A stretch of 5,311 nucleotides of DNA, taken from Opitutales bacterium (GTDB lineage Bacteria; Verrucomicrobiota; Verrucomicrobiia; Opitutales; Opitutaceae). Each line of letters begins with the position of its first letter. Position 1 is the stretch's first letter. The DNA lies in NCBI GenBank assembly GCA_021772595.1, contig JAJFLS010000292.1:1-5311 (forward strand), written 5' to 3'. Shown piece after piece: positions 1 through 5,286 of this stretch. The notes beneath the pieces were generated by a model, which saw nothing but the letters and a program-made list of their open reading frames with translations, was not told where the DNA came from and searched no databases. The translations under genes were made by a program, and so were the position numbers.

Positions 1-1
1 C

Positions 2-1162
2 CCTGATGTCCGGCGGTTCGACGATTTTCGCGTGATGCTGGATACGATGGGAGATGATATTGACGCAGTTAGTGTCGTCACACCGGATCATACACACTTT
101 GTTATCGCGCTTGATGCAATGCGTCGCGGAAAGCATGTTTACGTTGAAAAGCCGCTGACACATACCTTCCGTGAATCCGAATTATTAATACAGGCCGAGA
201 AGAAGTACAAGGTCGTTACTCAGATGGGCAACCAGGGACATACCTCTGGTGGAGCTAGCCAGTTTCAGCAGCTCGTAAAGGGCGGGGTCGCGAAGAACAT
301 CAACAAGATCGAAGCTTTCTTCAAGCCGTTCAAGCATCCCGGCATCTGGTTCTATGAAAAGGAATTGCGGATAGAGAAGTATCCGGCTGCCGAGGACATT
401 CCTTCAACCTTGAACTGGGACCTCTGGTGTGGACCGGCTGAGTTGAAACCCTTCAACCACTTGTATCATCCACAGACATGGCGCGCATTCTTTCTATACG
501 GATGTGGAATCTTTGGCGACTGGGGAGCGCACATTCTTGATTTTGCCCATGACTACCTGAAGCTTGGCTTGCCCACTCGGGTTAAAAAACTGGAGATGCT
601 GGACCATAACCAAATCATCTTTCCTCGACTCTCCAAACTATCCATGAAGTTCCCAAAGCGTGGGAAAAACCTTCCGGCAGTCGACCTCATCTGGACCGAT
701 GGCTATGGTGTAAAACCAGTTGCGCACGAGCAATACTGGGACAAGAAGGAAGATGGATCGAGCGCTCATCCAAACCTGAGTGATACCGGCTCCACTTTGC
801 TGCATCGCAAGGACGGCAAGTTCATCATTTACCGCGCCAGTCATGGGAGTCCATCGAGCCTGCTGCCAAGGATGGCTATGAGGGAATATGCAGAGCATGT
901 GAAGCAGCCGAGAGTGACGCAAAGCCACCAGGAGAATTTTGTTCAGGCTTGCCTCGGTAATGGGAAAACCACTTCACCGTTCAGCATTTCAGGCGAACTG
1001 ACCCAACTGCTGCACCTCGGGATAGCTTGCCAGTATTTGAATGAGAGTTTCGACTTCGATCGTAAAAAGAAGCGCGTTCGTGGGAACGCCCGGGCCCAGG
1101 CAGTTCTTGACGGTCCAGAGCCCCGCAAAGGCTGGAGGGATTACTATAAGCCGATTGTTTGA
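2..1162 (+). CDS. Gfo/Idh/MocA family oxidoreductase, 5'-truncated by the window edge
   Basis: NAD(P)-dependent oxidoreductase of the Gfo/Idh/MocA superfamily, which usually acts on sugars, inositols or related polyols. The reading frame is open from base 2 to a TGA at 1160-1162 (386 codons visible). A GTG at 32 lies inside the Rossmann domain (the preceding residues PDVRRFDDFR fit the family), so it is not the start. The first half of the nucleotide fold, including the glycine-rich loop, is missing. Seen: VVTPDHTH, then the hallmark EKP with its lysine at 149-151, then MGNQGH, WDLWCGPA, and GDWGAHILD with the likely catalytic-site His at 530-532. The C-terminal RKGW-type ending is typical of the subtype common in Verrucomicrobiota, Planctomycetota and Bacteroidota. 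Those relatives often carry a Tat signal, which cannot be checked here. The substrate cannot be assigned. The next gene is convergent, so this is the last gene of its unit. Confidence 0.93.
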   Translation, partial: PDVRRFDDFRVMLDTMGDDIDAVSVVTPDHTHFVIALDAMRRGKHVYVEKPLTHTFRESELLIQAEKKYKVVTQMGNQGHTSGGASQFQQLVKGGVAKNINKIEAFFKPFKHPGIWFYEKELRIEKYPAAEDIPSTLNWDLWCGPAELKPFNHLYHPQTWRAFFLYGCGIFGDWGAHILDFAHDYLKLGLPTRVKKLEMLDHNQIIFPRLSKLSMKFPKRGKNLPAVDLIWTDGYGVKPVAHEQYWDKKEDGSSAHPNLSDTGSTLLHRKDGKFIIYRASHGSPSSLLPRMAMREYAEHVKQPRVTQSHQENFVQACLGNGKTTSPFSISGELTQLLHLGIACQYLNESFDFDRKKKRVRGNARAQAVLDGPEPRKGWRDYYKPIV

Positions 1163-1180
1163 AGATGCGGATTTGGAGGC

Positions 1181-1275
1181 GTTTCCCGAATTGTAGGAGC
1201 CAGCTTGCAGGCGATATTCTTGTCGAAGATGGCGGAGCGAATCGCCTGCAAGCAGGCTCCTACAATTCGGGAAAC
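1181..1275. repeat. 95-bp inverted repeat of two REP-like units (BIME-like), possible bidirectional terminator
   Basis: The arms 1181-1215 and 1241-1275 are reverse complements at 34 of 35 positions, around a 25-nt spacer. Each arm has GTAG (1193-1196; complement CTAC at 1260-1263) just outside a small inner palindrome. The right arm's is perfect: GCCTGC-AA-GCAGGC at 1244-1257. The left arm's is spoiled by the single mismatch. GTAG at the foot of a hairpin is the hallmark of REP sequences recognised by RAYT transposases (established for E. coli TnpA_REP). Two head-to-head REPs form a BIME. It begins 19 bases after the oxidoreductase stop and faces the 3' end of the convergent AsmA-like gene, so the long RNA hairpin could end or protect transcripts from either side. 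There is no U-tract, so a terminator role is inference. Confidence 0.85.
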
Positions 1276-1316
1276 TGAAAATGGGATCTCTCTCCGCGTC
1301 CGTATGGGATCAATTT

Positions 1317-1337
1317 CGGGACGACTGCGTCGTTCCG
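1317..1337 (-). terminator. Possible weak terminator hairpin after the AsmA-like gene
   Basis: On the minus strand, nine bases after the TAG stop, two 9-base arms (1329-1337 and 1317-1325) pair with one mismatch around a 3-base loop. The bases after it on that strand are only modestly U-rich, so this is a hairpin in the right place rather than a clear intrinsic terminator. Confidence 0.35.
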
Positions 1338-1345
1338 ACTTTCCC

Positions 1346-2104
1346 CTACTCCTCTTCCCCGTCAGCCGCTTTTTTTAGGCCTTGTAGCAGGCCGCCCAGT
1401 TTCTTCTTCGCGGATTCGCCGACGTTTTGCAACTGCTCGCCCACCGCGCTGCCGGACTGGCTGACCGATGAAACAATCCCTTGATTGATCGCCTGGAAAA
1501 CGACCTTCATCGACTCGCCAAAAGTCGAGCCTTCGTCATCGGCGCCAATATCAGTCAATTCTATATCGGGCAGCGGCACCGTCAGCGCTTGGCCGCCTAA
1601 AAGCTTGTTCGATATTTTCACCTGGGCCCCGGTGATCCGGAGCAAATCGATCTGCACGTTTTTGGAAGACGTCTCTTCTTCCTCAGCCGCTTCGCTCTCG
1701 CCGGTAAACTCCTCGATATTCGCGAGGATGGTGCCGATGTTGCTTTTCTGGAGTCCGAGGCCCGTCTCCATGATGAACTCCGGACCTTCGATGATGATCT
1801 CGTTGATTACGATCTTGTCCGATAATACTGACATCGGCTCCAATTTCAGACTGAACCCGTCCAGCTTTATCGAGTGCGGCGTTTTGAATCCCTCGGGATT
1901 CCCGACCACCAGGCCGGAGATCATGCCGCTTCCCGAAAAGGCCGACAATTGCACCTCCTCTAATGTGATCGGCGTCTGCGTCACGCTAGGCCCGTAGGTC
2001 TCTACGACAGACTTAATCCCGGAGCCGATCATTTTCGAAAAAACGAAAAGCATGACCACTCCAACCACTCCCAAAACTCCGAAAATCAAAATTACCTTCT
2101 TCAT
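1346..2104 (-). CDS. AsmA-like membrane-anchored protein, short form
   Basis: 252 residues. An N-terminal hydrophobic segment (about residues 4-24, preceded by MKK) anchors the protein in the inner membrane, with the rest probably in the periplasm. Residues 45-115 resemble the N-terminal repeat of AsmA-type proteins: beta-rich sequence with SGxxSGLVVGNPEGF (about 59-73), an LDGFSLKLEP strand, and DKIVINEIIIEGPEF (about 96-110). A second AsmA-like stretch is at 150-185. Between them is an acidic linker (residues 135-145), and the C-terminus (215-252) is helical and charged. Large AsmA-family proteins are linked to lipid transport and outer-membrane assembly; this one is far shorter than E. coli AsmA (about 617 residues), so that role should not simply be transferred. 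The ATG at 2102-2104 puts the membrane segment at the N-terminus. GGAAAG about 10 bases upstream is a possible weak ribosome-binding site. Convergent with the oxidoreductase; 250 bases separate it from the next minus-strand gene, so it is probably transcribed alone. Confidence 0.75.
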   Translation of the reverse strand: MKKVILIFGVLGVVGVVMLFVFSKMIGSGIKSVVETYGPSVTQTPITLEEVQLSAFSGSGMISGLVVGNPEGFKTPHSIKLDGFSLKLEPMSVLSDKIVINEIIIEGPEFIMETGLGLQKSNIGTILANIEEFTGESEAAEEEETSSKNVQIDLLRITGAQVKISNKLLGGQALTVPLPDIELTDIGADDEGSTFGESMKVVFQAINQGIVSSVSQSGSAVGEQLQNVGESAKKKLGGLLQGLKKAADGEEE

Positions 2105-2214
2105 AATCGCGCTACTTTCCGTTTATTCCGCAAATCTACACAAGATTCACGCAGAAGCCACAAAAAATTGCCCGGACGAAGGCCGCTCGACGGGAGGTTT
2201 TTTTCCTTCAACTA

Positions 2215-2321
2215 ATTAAGTATCATCGTCCTTGTCTTCGTCATCATCTTCGTCTTTGTCCAACTCTTCAGATCAAGACTATGACAAGGACAAAGACTAT
2301 TATGAAGTGACTCCTTTAATC
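2215..2321. repeat. Triplet-structured palindromic element, copy A
   Basis: A 107-bp intergenic element, homologous to copy B at 4047-4147: 80 of 101 aligned positions match, with one 6-nt gap. The left part (about 2223-2260) is a pyrimidine-rich run of triplets such as GTC, TTC and ATC. The right part (about 2274-2306) is purine-rich (GAC, AAG, GAA) and pairs imperfectly with the left; in one register 22 of 31 positions match. The two parts meet around ATCAAGAC, which both copies share. The ends are ATTA on the left and AATC on the right. It begins 33 bases beyond the stop of the secreted-protein gene (on that gene's strand) and lies upstream of the AsmA-like gene. The remaining intergenic bases hold only a T7 run at 2198-2204. 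Confidence 0.8.
2216..2263 (-). other. Acidic micro-ORF inside element copy A, coding status unknown
   Basis: Read on the minus strand from a TTG at 2261-2263, this frame gives LDKDEDDDEDKDDDT and stops at TAA (2216-2218). An in-frame TGA lies four codons upstream of the TTG, so no longer protein is possible. Copy B has the equivalent frame with an ATG in place of the TTG. There is no convincing ribosome-binding site. It is listed because the frame, stop and composition are shared by both copies; a purely structural origin (triplet hairpin) is at least as likely. Confidence 0.2.
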
Positions 2322-2354
2322 GCGCCAAGGCCGCTCTGAGCTTTTTTCACGCCG

Positions 2355-2927
2355 CTAATTCGACGCGTAGACCAAGTCGCCCGAATCGTACTGGTATCCC
2401 GTGGGAACGAGAGACGTTCGAAGCTCTTCCATGCCGGAAAACATATGCAGCTGGTCCGGCATTTCGTATCCCAATTTCATATACACTCTAAGAGTCGTGG
2501 TCTGATTCGCTTTTAGATGGCCCAGCGAACGCGTATAGTAGGACTTCAGCCCATAGGTATCAAAACAGACTGCATAATAGCAATCGTTCAGATCGCGATC
2601 TGGAGTAATATTGCAGAGGAAAAGATACCAGCCTTTGATTGAAACGAATTGGACAACTCCGTCATTTTCAACTACGCCTTCGCGCGAGTGCTTACGTATT
2701 TCCACATCGACGAATCCTTCGCCAAACGACTCGGCAGGAGACATAACCAGATCGGCTCGCTTCCCCTTTAAAAGGCTGTCGCCGGTAAAGCACATCGGAG
2801 CTCCAGAGGACACGCTAGCTACCGGGAGATAATCGCCGTCTTTGAGGCATTGCAAGAGACTTTGGGCGGAGGCAAAAGAAGAAACGGAGAGGGCGATCAG
2901 CGGCACCAGGAGACGAACGATTTTCAT
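2355..2927 (-). CDS. Secreted protein of unknown function with five cysteines
   Basis: 190 residues; I do not recognise the family. The N-terminus is a clear Sec signal peptide: MKIVR, a hydrophobic core at about residues 6-18, and A19-S20-A21 before Q22, giving a mature protein of about 169 residues in the periplasm or outside the cell. The mature part has five cysteines (27, 46, 105, 116, 121), an odd number, so at most two disulfides plus one free thiol. It alternates beta-like stretches (VDVEIRKH, VVQFVSIKGWYLFLCNI, DCYYAVCFD, TTTLRVYMKL), suggesting a small beta-rich domain. It is rich in Tyr and shows no membrane segment after the signal and no lipobox. The ATG at 2925-2927 is the only start that preserves the signal peptide; there is no good Shine-Dalgarno sequence. 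It diverges from the dehydrogenase gene at 3156, with 228 bases between them. No function can be inferred from the neighbours. Confidence 0.8.
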   Translation of the reverse strand: MKIVRLLVPLIALSVSSFASAQSLLQCLKDGDYLPVASVSSGAPMCFTGDSLLKGKRADLVMSPAESFGEGFVDVEIRKHSREGVVENDGVVQFVSIKGWYLFLCNITPDRDLNDCYYAVCFDTYGLKSYYTRSLGHLKANQTTTLRVYMKLGYEMPDQLHMFSGMEELRTSLVPTGYQYDSGDLVYASN

Positions 2928-2955
2928 AAGGGTCTAATTTTTTTGGGGGTTCCTT

Positions 2956-2985
2956 ATAATATCGGATCCAAACGTCTCGATTGAA
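2956..2985 (-). promoter_or_regulatory. Candidate promoter of the secreted-protein gene
   Basis: On the minus strand, TATTAT (2956-2961) could be a -10 box, with TTCAAT (2980-2985) 18 bases upstream as a weak -35 box. The ATG follows 28 bases after the -10 box, leaving a short leader with a run of A after a run of C. The -10 is good but the -35 is poor. Confidence 0.35.
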
Positions 2986-3124
2986 GTCGTTCGGCCGCGA
3001 TTCTAGCCCTTCCAATGCGATCTTACTTCCAATTTACGCGCACCCCAAAAGGCCTCGAAAGTGTGATGAAAATCGAGCTGCAAATAAGTGCCTTGCGCAG
3101 ACCGACTTATCGAATAAAGTGATT

Positions 3125-3136
3125 ACGCAATTGCGT
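3125..3136. promoter_or_regulatory. Perfect 12-bp palindrome, candidate operator before the SDR gene
   Basis: ACGCAATTGCGT is a perfect palindrome ending 19 bases before the SDR start codon. A weak promoter can be drawn just upstream (TTGCGC at 3093-3098, 16 bases, TAAAGT at 3115-3120), which would place the palindrome at or near the transcription start, a common position for a repressor site. The arms touch with no loop, so a protein-binding site fits better than an RNA hairpin. No regulator gene lies nearby, and a single site cannot prove the function. Confidence 0.35.
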
Positions 3137-3155
3137 GTTTCCTCTTGTTCGCACC

Positions 3156-4019
3156 ATGGAAAAGAAAACGATCGTACTTATCACCGGCTGCAGTTCCGGC
3201 ATTGGACGAGAGCTTCTCTCGCACTTTGATCGCGCGCCCTATCAAGTAGTCGCAACGACCCTGCCAAACTCCCTCTCCGCCTTCGAAGGAGACCCCGTAG
3301 CGAAGAGCGATCGGATCTGGATTCGGCAGCTCGATGTTGCCGACTACGAGAAAGCTTCTCGGATCGTCAGAGAGACCGCCGAAAAATGGGGCGACATCGA
3401 TATCCTCATAAACAACGCCGGCATTTCCTATCGATCTGTCGTCGAGGACATGACGGTCCAAAACGAGCACCGTCAAATGGAGGTCAACTACCTGGGCCCG
3501 ATGCACCTCATCCGCGAATGCCTGCCCGCCATGCGCGAACGGCGTTCAGGGAGGATCATCAACGTCTCCTCGGTAGGCGGGATGATGGCCATGCCTACCA
3601 TGGCCTCGTACTCCGCGTCCAAGTTCGCGCTCGAAGGGGCCAGCGAAGCGCTCTGGTACGAACTCAAGCCGTGGAACATCCACACGACTCTCGTCAGACC
3701 CGGGTTCATCAATTCTCTCGCTTTCCGCAAAGTGTTCTACTCGGACAAGCGAAACGCCCAAAAAAACGGATCGCCCTACGACTGCCATTACGAGCACATG
3801 ACCCATTTTGTTGAAAAACTGATGACATCGTCGCCCGGCACCTCCGAGAGCGTCGCAGATTCGATCTACAAGGTCGCTCGAATGAAAAGGCCGCCCCTCC
3901 GCAAGTCCGGAACAGTCGATGCCAGGCTCTTCTACTACCTTCGCCGGTTTTTGCCCAGGCCCCTCTACCACAAACTCGTCTATCGTACCCTCCCAGGAAT
4001 ACGCGATTGGGGAAAATGA
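3156..4019 (+). CDS. Classical short-chain dehydrogenase/reductase (SDR)
   Basis: 287-residue cytoplasmic NAD(P)(H)-dependent oxidoreductase. Seen in order: the cofactor loop TGCSSGIG (residues 10-17), D60 in the QLDV motif, NNAG (86-89), the structural/catalytic Asn in NYLG (111), the active-site Ser (S139 in INVSSV), YSASK with Y152 and K156, and RPGF (181-184). Ser, Tyr and Lys have the usual spacing, so the enzyme should be active. The residues after the second strand (VVATTLPNS, 31-39) lack the usual Asp that selects NAD and any clear Arg for NADP, so the cofactor is uncertain. About 40 basic, aromatic residues at the C-terminus (from about 247) extend beyond the minimal fold, as in retinol-dehydrogenase-like SDRs. 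ATG 3156 is chosen over the in-frame GTG at 3135 because the first strand begins right after it and the GTG overlaps the palindrome. There is no Shine-Dalgarno sequence. The substrate is unknown. Confidence 0.92.
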   Translation: MEKKTIVLITGCSSGIGRELLSHFDRAPYQVVATTLPNSLSAFEGDPVAKSDRIWIRQLDVADYEKASRIVRETAEKWGDIDILINNAGISYRSVVEDMTVQNEHRQMEVNYLGPMHLIRECLPAMRERRSGRIINVSSVGGMMAMPTMASYSASKFALEGASEALWYELKPWNIHTTLVRPGFINSLAFRKVFYSDKRNAQKNGSPYDCHYEHMTHFVEKLMTSSPGTSESVADSIYKVARMKRPPLRKSGTVDARLFYYLRRFLPRPLYHKLVYRTLPGIRDWGK

Positions 4020-4046
4020 CGCGCGTGCGATTATTTCTATCACTTG

Positions 4047-4147
4047 ATTAGGCCTCGTCGTCCTTGTCTTCGTCGTCGTCATTGTCCATCACTTCAAATC
4101 AAGACGACGACAAGGACTAAGATGATGACGAAGAGACGCTTTCAATC
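4047..4147. repeat. Triplet-structured palindromic element, copy B
   Basis: A 101-bp element 27 bases after the SDR stop codon, in the same orientation as copy A. The pyrimidine-rich left arm (about 4054-4086) and purine-rich right arm (about 4100-4134) can fold back on each other, with the shared ATCAAGAC near the turn. Compared with copy A it lacks one 6-nt block after 4080 and differs at 21 of 101 aligned positions; several left-arm differences are A/G transitions that turn ATC into GTC. ATTAGG (4047-4052) is mirrored by CCTAAT (4150-4155), slightly beyond the region shared with copy A, so the true right end may be 4147 or 4155. Its place directly after the SDR gene means it would form a 3' hairpin on that transcript. 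Confidence 0.8.
4048..4089 (-). other. Acidic micro-ORF inside element copy B, coding status unknown
   Basis: On the minus strand an ATG at 4087-4089 opens a 13-codon frame, MDNDDDEDKDDEA, ending at TAA (4048-4050). It matches the frame in copy A: same stop, same upstream TGA, and same D/E/K composition, with two codons fewer. No ribosome-binding site is evident and it is antisense to SDR read-through. It may be a by-product of the triplet hairpin rather than a gene. Confidence 0.22.
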
Positions 4148-4183
4148 CCCCTAATAGTCGCCCTCGCGCTCTTCCAACCCATG

Positions 4184-4209
4184 GTAGCGTCCGGGCGCCG
4201 TCCCGGACG
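4184..4209. repeat. GTAG-headed perfect hairpin (REP-like)
   Basis: GTAG (4184-4187) is followed at once by an 8-bp perfect stem, CGTCCGGG (4188-4195) and CCCGGACG (4202-4209), around a 6-base loop. GTAG at the foot of a GC-rich hairpin is the REP pattern. The arms differ from those of the 1181-1275 and 4223-4255 units, so it would be a separate subfamily. There is no U-tract, which argues against a simple terminator. Confidence 0.6.
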
Positions 4210-4222
4210 AAAACCGCTTCCA

Positions 4223-4255
4223 ATTCGTAGGAGCGAGTTTATCCCGCGATTCTAC
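4223..4255. repeat. Single REP-like unit, same family as 1181-1275
   Basis: AATT, then GTAGGAGCGAGTTT, then a CGCGAT block follow the same plan as each arm of the 95-bp inverted repeat: AATT, GTAGGAGC, AG, TT, GCGAT. The inner palindrome is GCGAG/CCCGC with one mismatch, and the outer GTAG/CTAC (4227-4230, 4252-4255) also pair. It is a solitary, degenerate copy. From memory, the core resembles the REP sequence abundant in Pseudomonas. Confidence 0.6.
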
Positions 4256-4282
4256 CCGATCGATCCAATTCATCCCATCAAT

Positions 4283-4308
4283 GATCCGTCGTATTCAGAA
4301 TACGGATC
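4283..4308. promoter_or_regulatory. Nested dyad upstream of the TorF-like gene, candidate operator
   Basis: GATCC (4283-4287) pairs with GGATC (4304-4308), and inside it GTATTC (4291-4296) pairs with GAATAC (4298-4303) around a single central A, leaving GTC unpaired on the left. The lack of a usable loop makes a protein-binding dyad more likely than an RNA hairpin. It lies about 140 bases upstream of the best promoter candidate for the next gene, so a direct operator role is uncertain; AT-rich DNA follows it. Confidence 0.3.
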
Positions 4309-4447
4309 GTAAAATTGTATTAAATGCTTGGGTACTCTGGCTACCCTCTGGATAAATCTTCGGCCGAGTGGATTTTTGTCTTTCATCCGTCCCGAAAATC
4401 GCCAAGTTCCGCTCCTGTTTCAAAAATAGATGGAACTCTTCGTCTAT

Positions 4448-4475
4448 TTGGGAAACTAAGATTCCGTTCTATCAA
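4448..4475 (+). promoter_or_regulatory. Candidate promoter of the TorF-like gene
   Basis: TTGGGA (4448-4453) and TATCAA (4470-4475) are separated by 16 bases, each matching four of six bases of the sigma-70 consensus. Transcription would start near 4482, giving a leader of about 28 bases. That leader contains no G from 4481 to the start codon and holds three CAAACTA copies (4485-4491, 4494-4500, 4501-4507), so it should be unstructured. It has no Shine-Dalgarno sequence. Confidence 0.4.
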
Positions 4476-4509
4476 ACCGGAACTCAAACTAAACAAACTA
4501 CAAACTACA

Positions 4510-5208
4510 ATGAATAAGAAAATCCTAGCTATCATAGCTACGGGTCTCGCCACCGGCTTGTCTCAAGCCCAGGCGCAAGACCTATCTGTTGAAACTAACT
4601 TCGCTTTCGAATCCGAGTACGTCTTCCGTGGCGTTCAGCTCGCGACCGAGAGCTTCCAGCCCAGCATCGACTTCGGCTACGAAGACTTTTATCTGGGTCT
4701 CTGGACCAATCAGCCAATCGAAGACGGCAGTGCAGACGAGATCGACTACTACGCGGGCTACCAGTTCGCGGCGACCGACTTGATCTCTGTCGACTTAGGA
4801 GCAACTGTCTACCACTACCCGGACACGACAGGCGACAACGACACGCTCGAATCGTTCGTCGGACTAAACTTCGACACGATCGCGTCGCCGGCGGTTTACG
4901 TGTTCTACGATTACGACTTGGAAGCCTTCACCTATGAAGCCTCCGTCGGTCATTCGTTCAACGTAGACGAAGACAACGCGATCGTGGTAGGCGCTACCGC
5001 AGGCTACGTTTCGCTAGACGATTCGAACATCAGCAACAGCCCGTCCGAGTATTTCTACTACGGCGCGTCTGCTGATTGGGTTTACACGCTCTCCGAAACC
5101 GCGAAGCTCGCCATCGGCGTCCGCGGATCCGGAAACGACGAGCACCTAGGCCCCAACGGCCGCGACGCCAACCTCTCGGCTGGCTTCAGCTTCTCAGCCG
5201 GCTTCTAG
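4510..5208 (+). CDS. TIGR02001/TorF family putative outer-membrane beta-barrel protein
   Basis: 232 residues. A Sec signal peptide (MNKK, hydrophobic core at about 5-17, A20-Q21-A22 before Q23) is followed by a sequence of the TIGR02001 type (TorF family putative porin): an early strand with FAFESEYVFRGV (about 31-42), then SFQPSIDFGYEDFYLGLWTNQ and DEIDYYAGY, where aromatic and small residues alternate as in transmembrane beta strands. The chain ends in FSFSAGF, with the C-terminal Phe expected for insertion by the BAM complex. It is acidic overall, with short Asp-rich loops (106-112, 152-156, 170-172). The family length is usually 220-260 residues, so the protein is complete. ATG 4510 is preferred; an in-frame ATG at 4324 would bury the signal peptide. 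Codons favour TTC, TAC, GAC and AAC more than in the upstream genes, suggesting high expression. A pore or transport role is assigned by family name only; the substrate is unknown. Confidence 0.88.
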   Translation: MNKKILAIIATGLATGLSQAQAQDLSVETNFAFESEYVFRGVQLATESFQPSIDFGYEDFYLGLWTNQPIEDGSADEIDYYAGYQFAATDLISVDLGATVYHYPDTTGDNDTLESFVGLNFDTIASPAVYVFYDYDLEAFTYEASVGHSFNVDEDNAIVVGATAGYVSLDDSNISNSPSEYFYYGASADWVYTLSETAKLAIGVRGSGNDEHLGPNGRDANLSAGFSFSAGF

Positions 5209-5245
5209 GCGGTCGCCAGGAAAGCTGAATCGAAAAAACAATTAC

Positions 5246-5282
5246 AAAGGTCCGCAGCTAATCGCTGTGGACCTTTTTTCTT
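5246..5282 (+). terminator. Strong intrinsic terminator of the TorF-like gene
   Basis: Thirty-seven bases after the TAG stop, AAAGGTCCGCAGC (5246-5258) pairs with 5264-5276 over 13 positions, with one G-U pair, around a 5-base loop. A run of six T (5274-5279) follows. The AAA at the base pairs with the T-tract, a form that can also work in reverse, though no gene is seen coming from the right. Confidence 0.92.
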
Positions 5283-5286
5283 AAAG

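Noticed and set aside
1485..1997. 170-codon plus-strand frame opposite the AsmA-like gene
   Set aside because: It is the antisense of a membrane-anchored protein with family-like motifs, and its Ser/Pro-rich sequence is typical of a shadow frame.
2171..2204. CCCG/CGGG pairing followed by T7 as an intrinsic terminator on the plus strand
   Set aside because: The stem is only four pairs over a long loop, and no plus-strand gene ends upstream of it.
2274..2306. Right arm of copy A read on the plus strand as a DYDKDKD peptide, resembling an epitope tag
   Set aside because: The order differs from known tags, copy B has a stop in the same place, and the triplet arm explains the composition. There is no sign of engineered DNA.
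2215..2321. Repeated triplet motifs as a CRISPR array or simple microsatellite
   Set aside because: There are no regularly spaced identical repeats with unique spacers, and a simple microsatellite would not share fixed ends, a turn sequence and a fold-back structure with copy B.
3135..3155. GTG at 3135 as start of the SDR gene
   Set aside because: It adds seven residues ahead of the first beta strand, overlaps the 12-bp palindrome, and an ATG at 3156 begins exactly where classical SDRs start.
3546..4082. 178-codon minus-strand frame opposite the SDR gene
   Set aside because: It is the antisense shadow of a clear SDR with all motifs; its protein shows no recognisable domain and runs into the repeat element.
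4324..4509. In-frame upstream extension of the TorF-like gene to ATG 4324
   Set aside because: It would place 62 residues ahead of a textbook signal peptide, and the added sequence looks non-coding. The best promoter candidate lies inside it.
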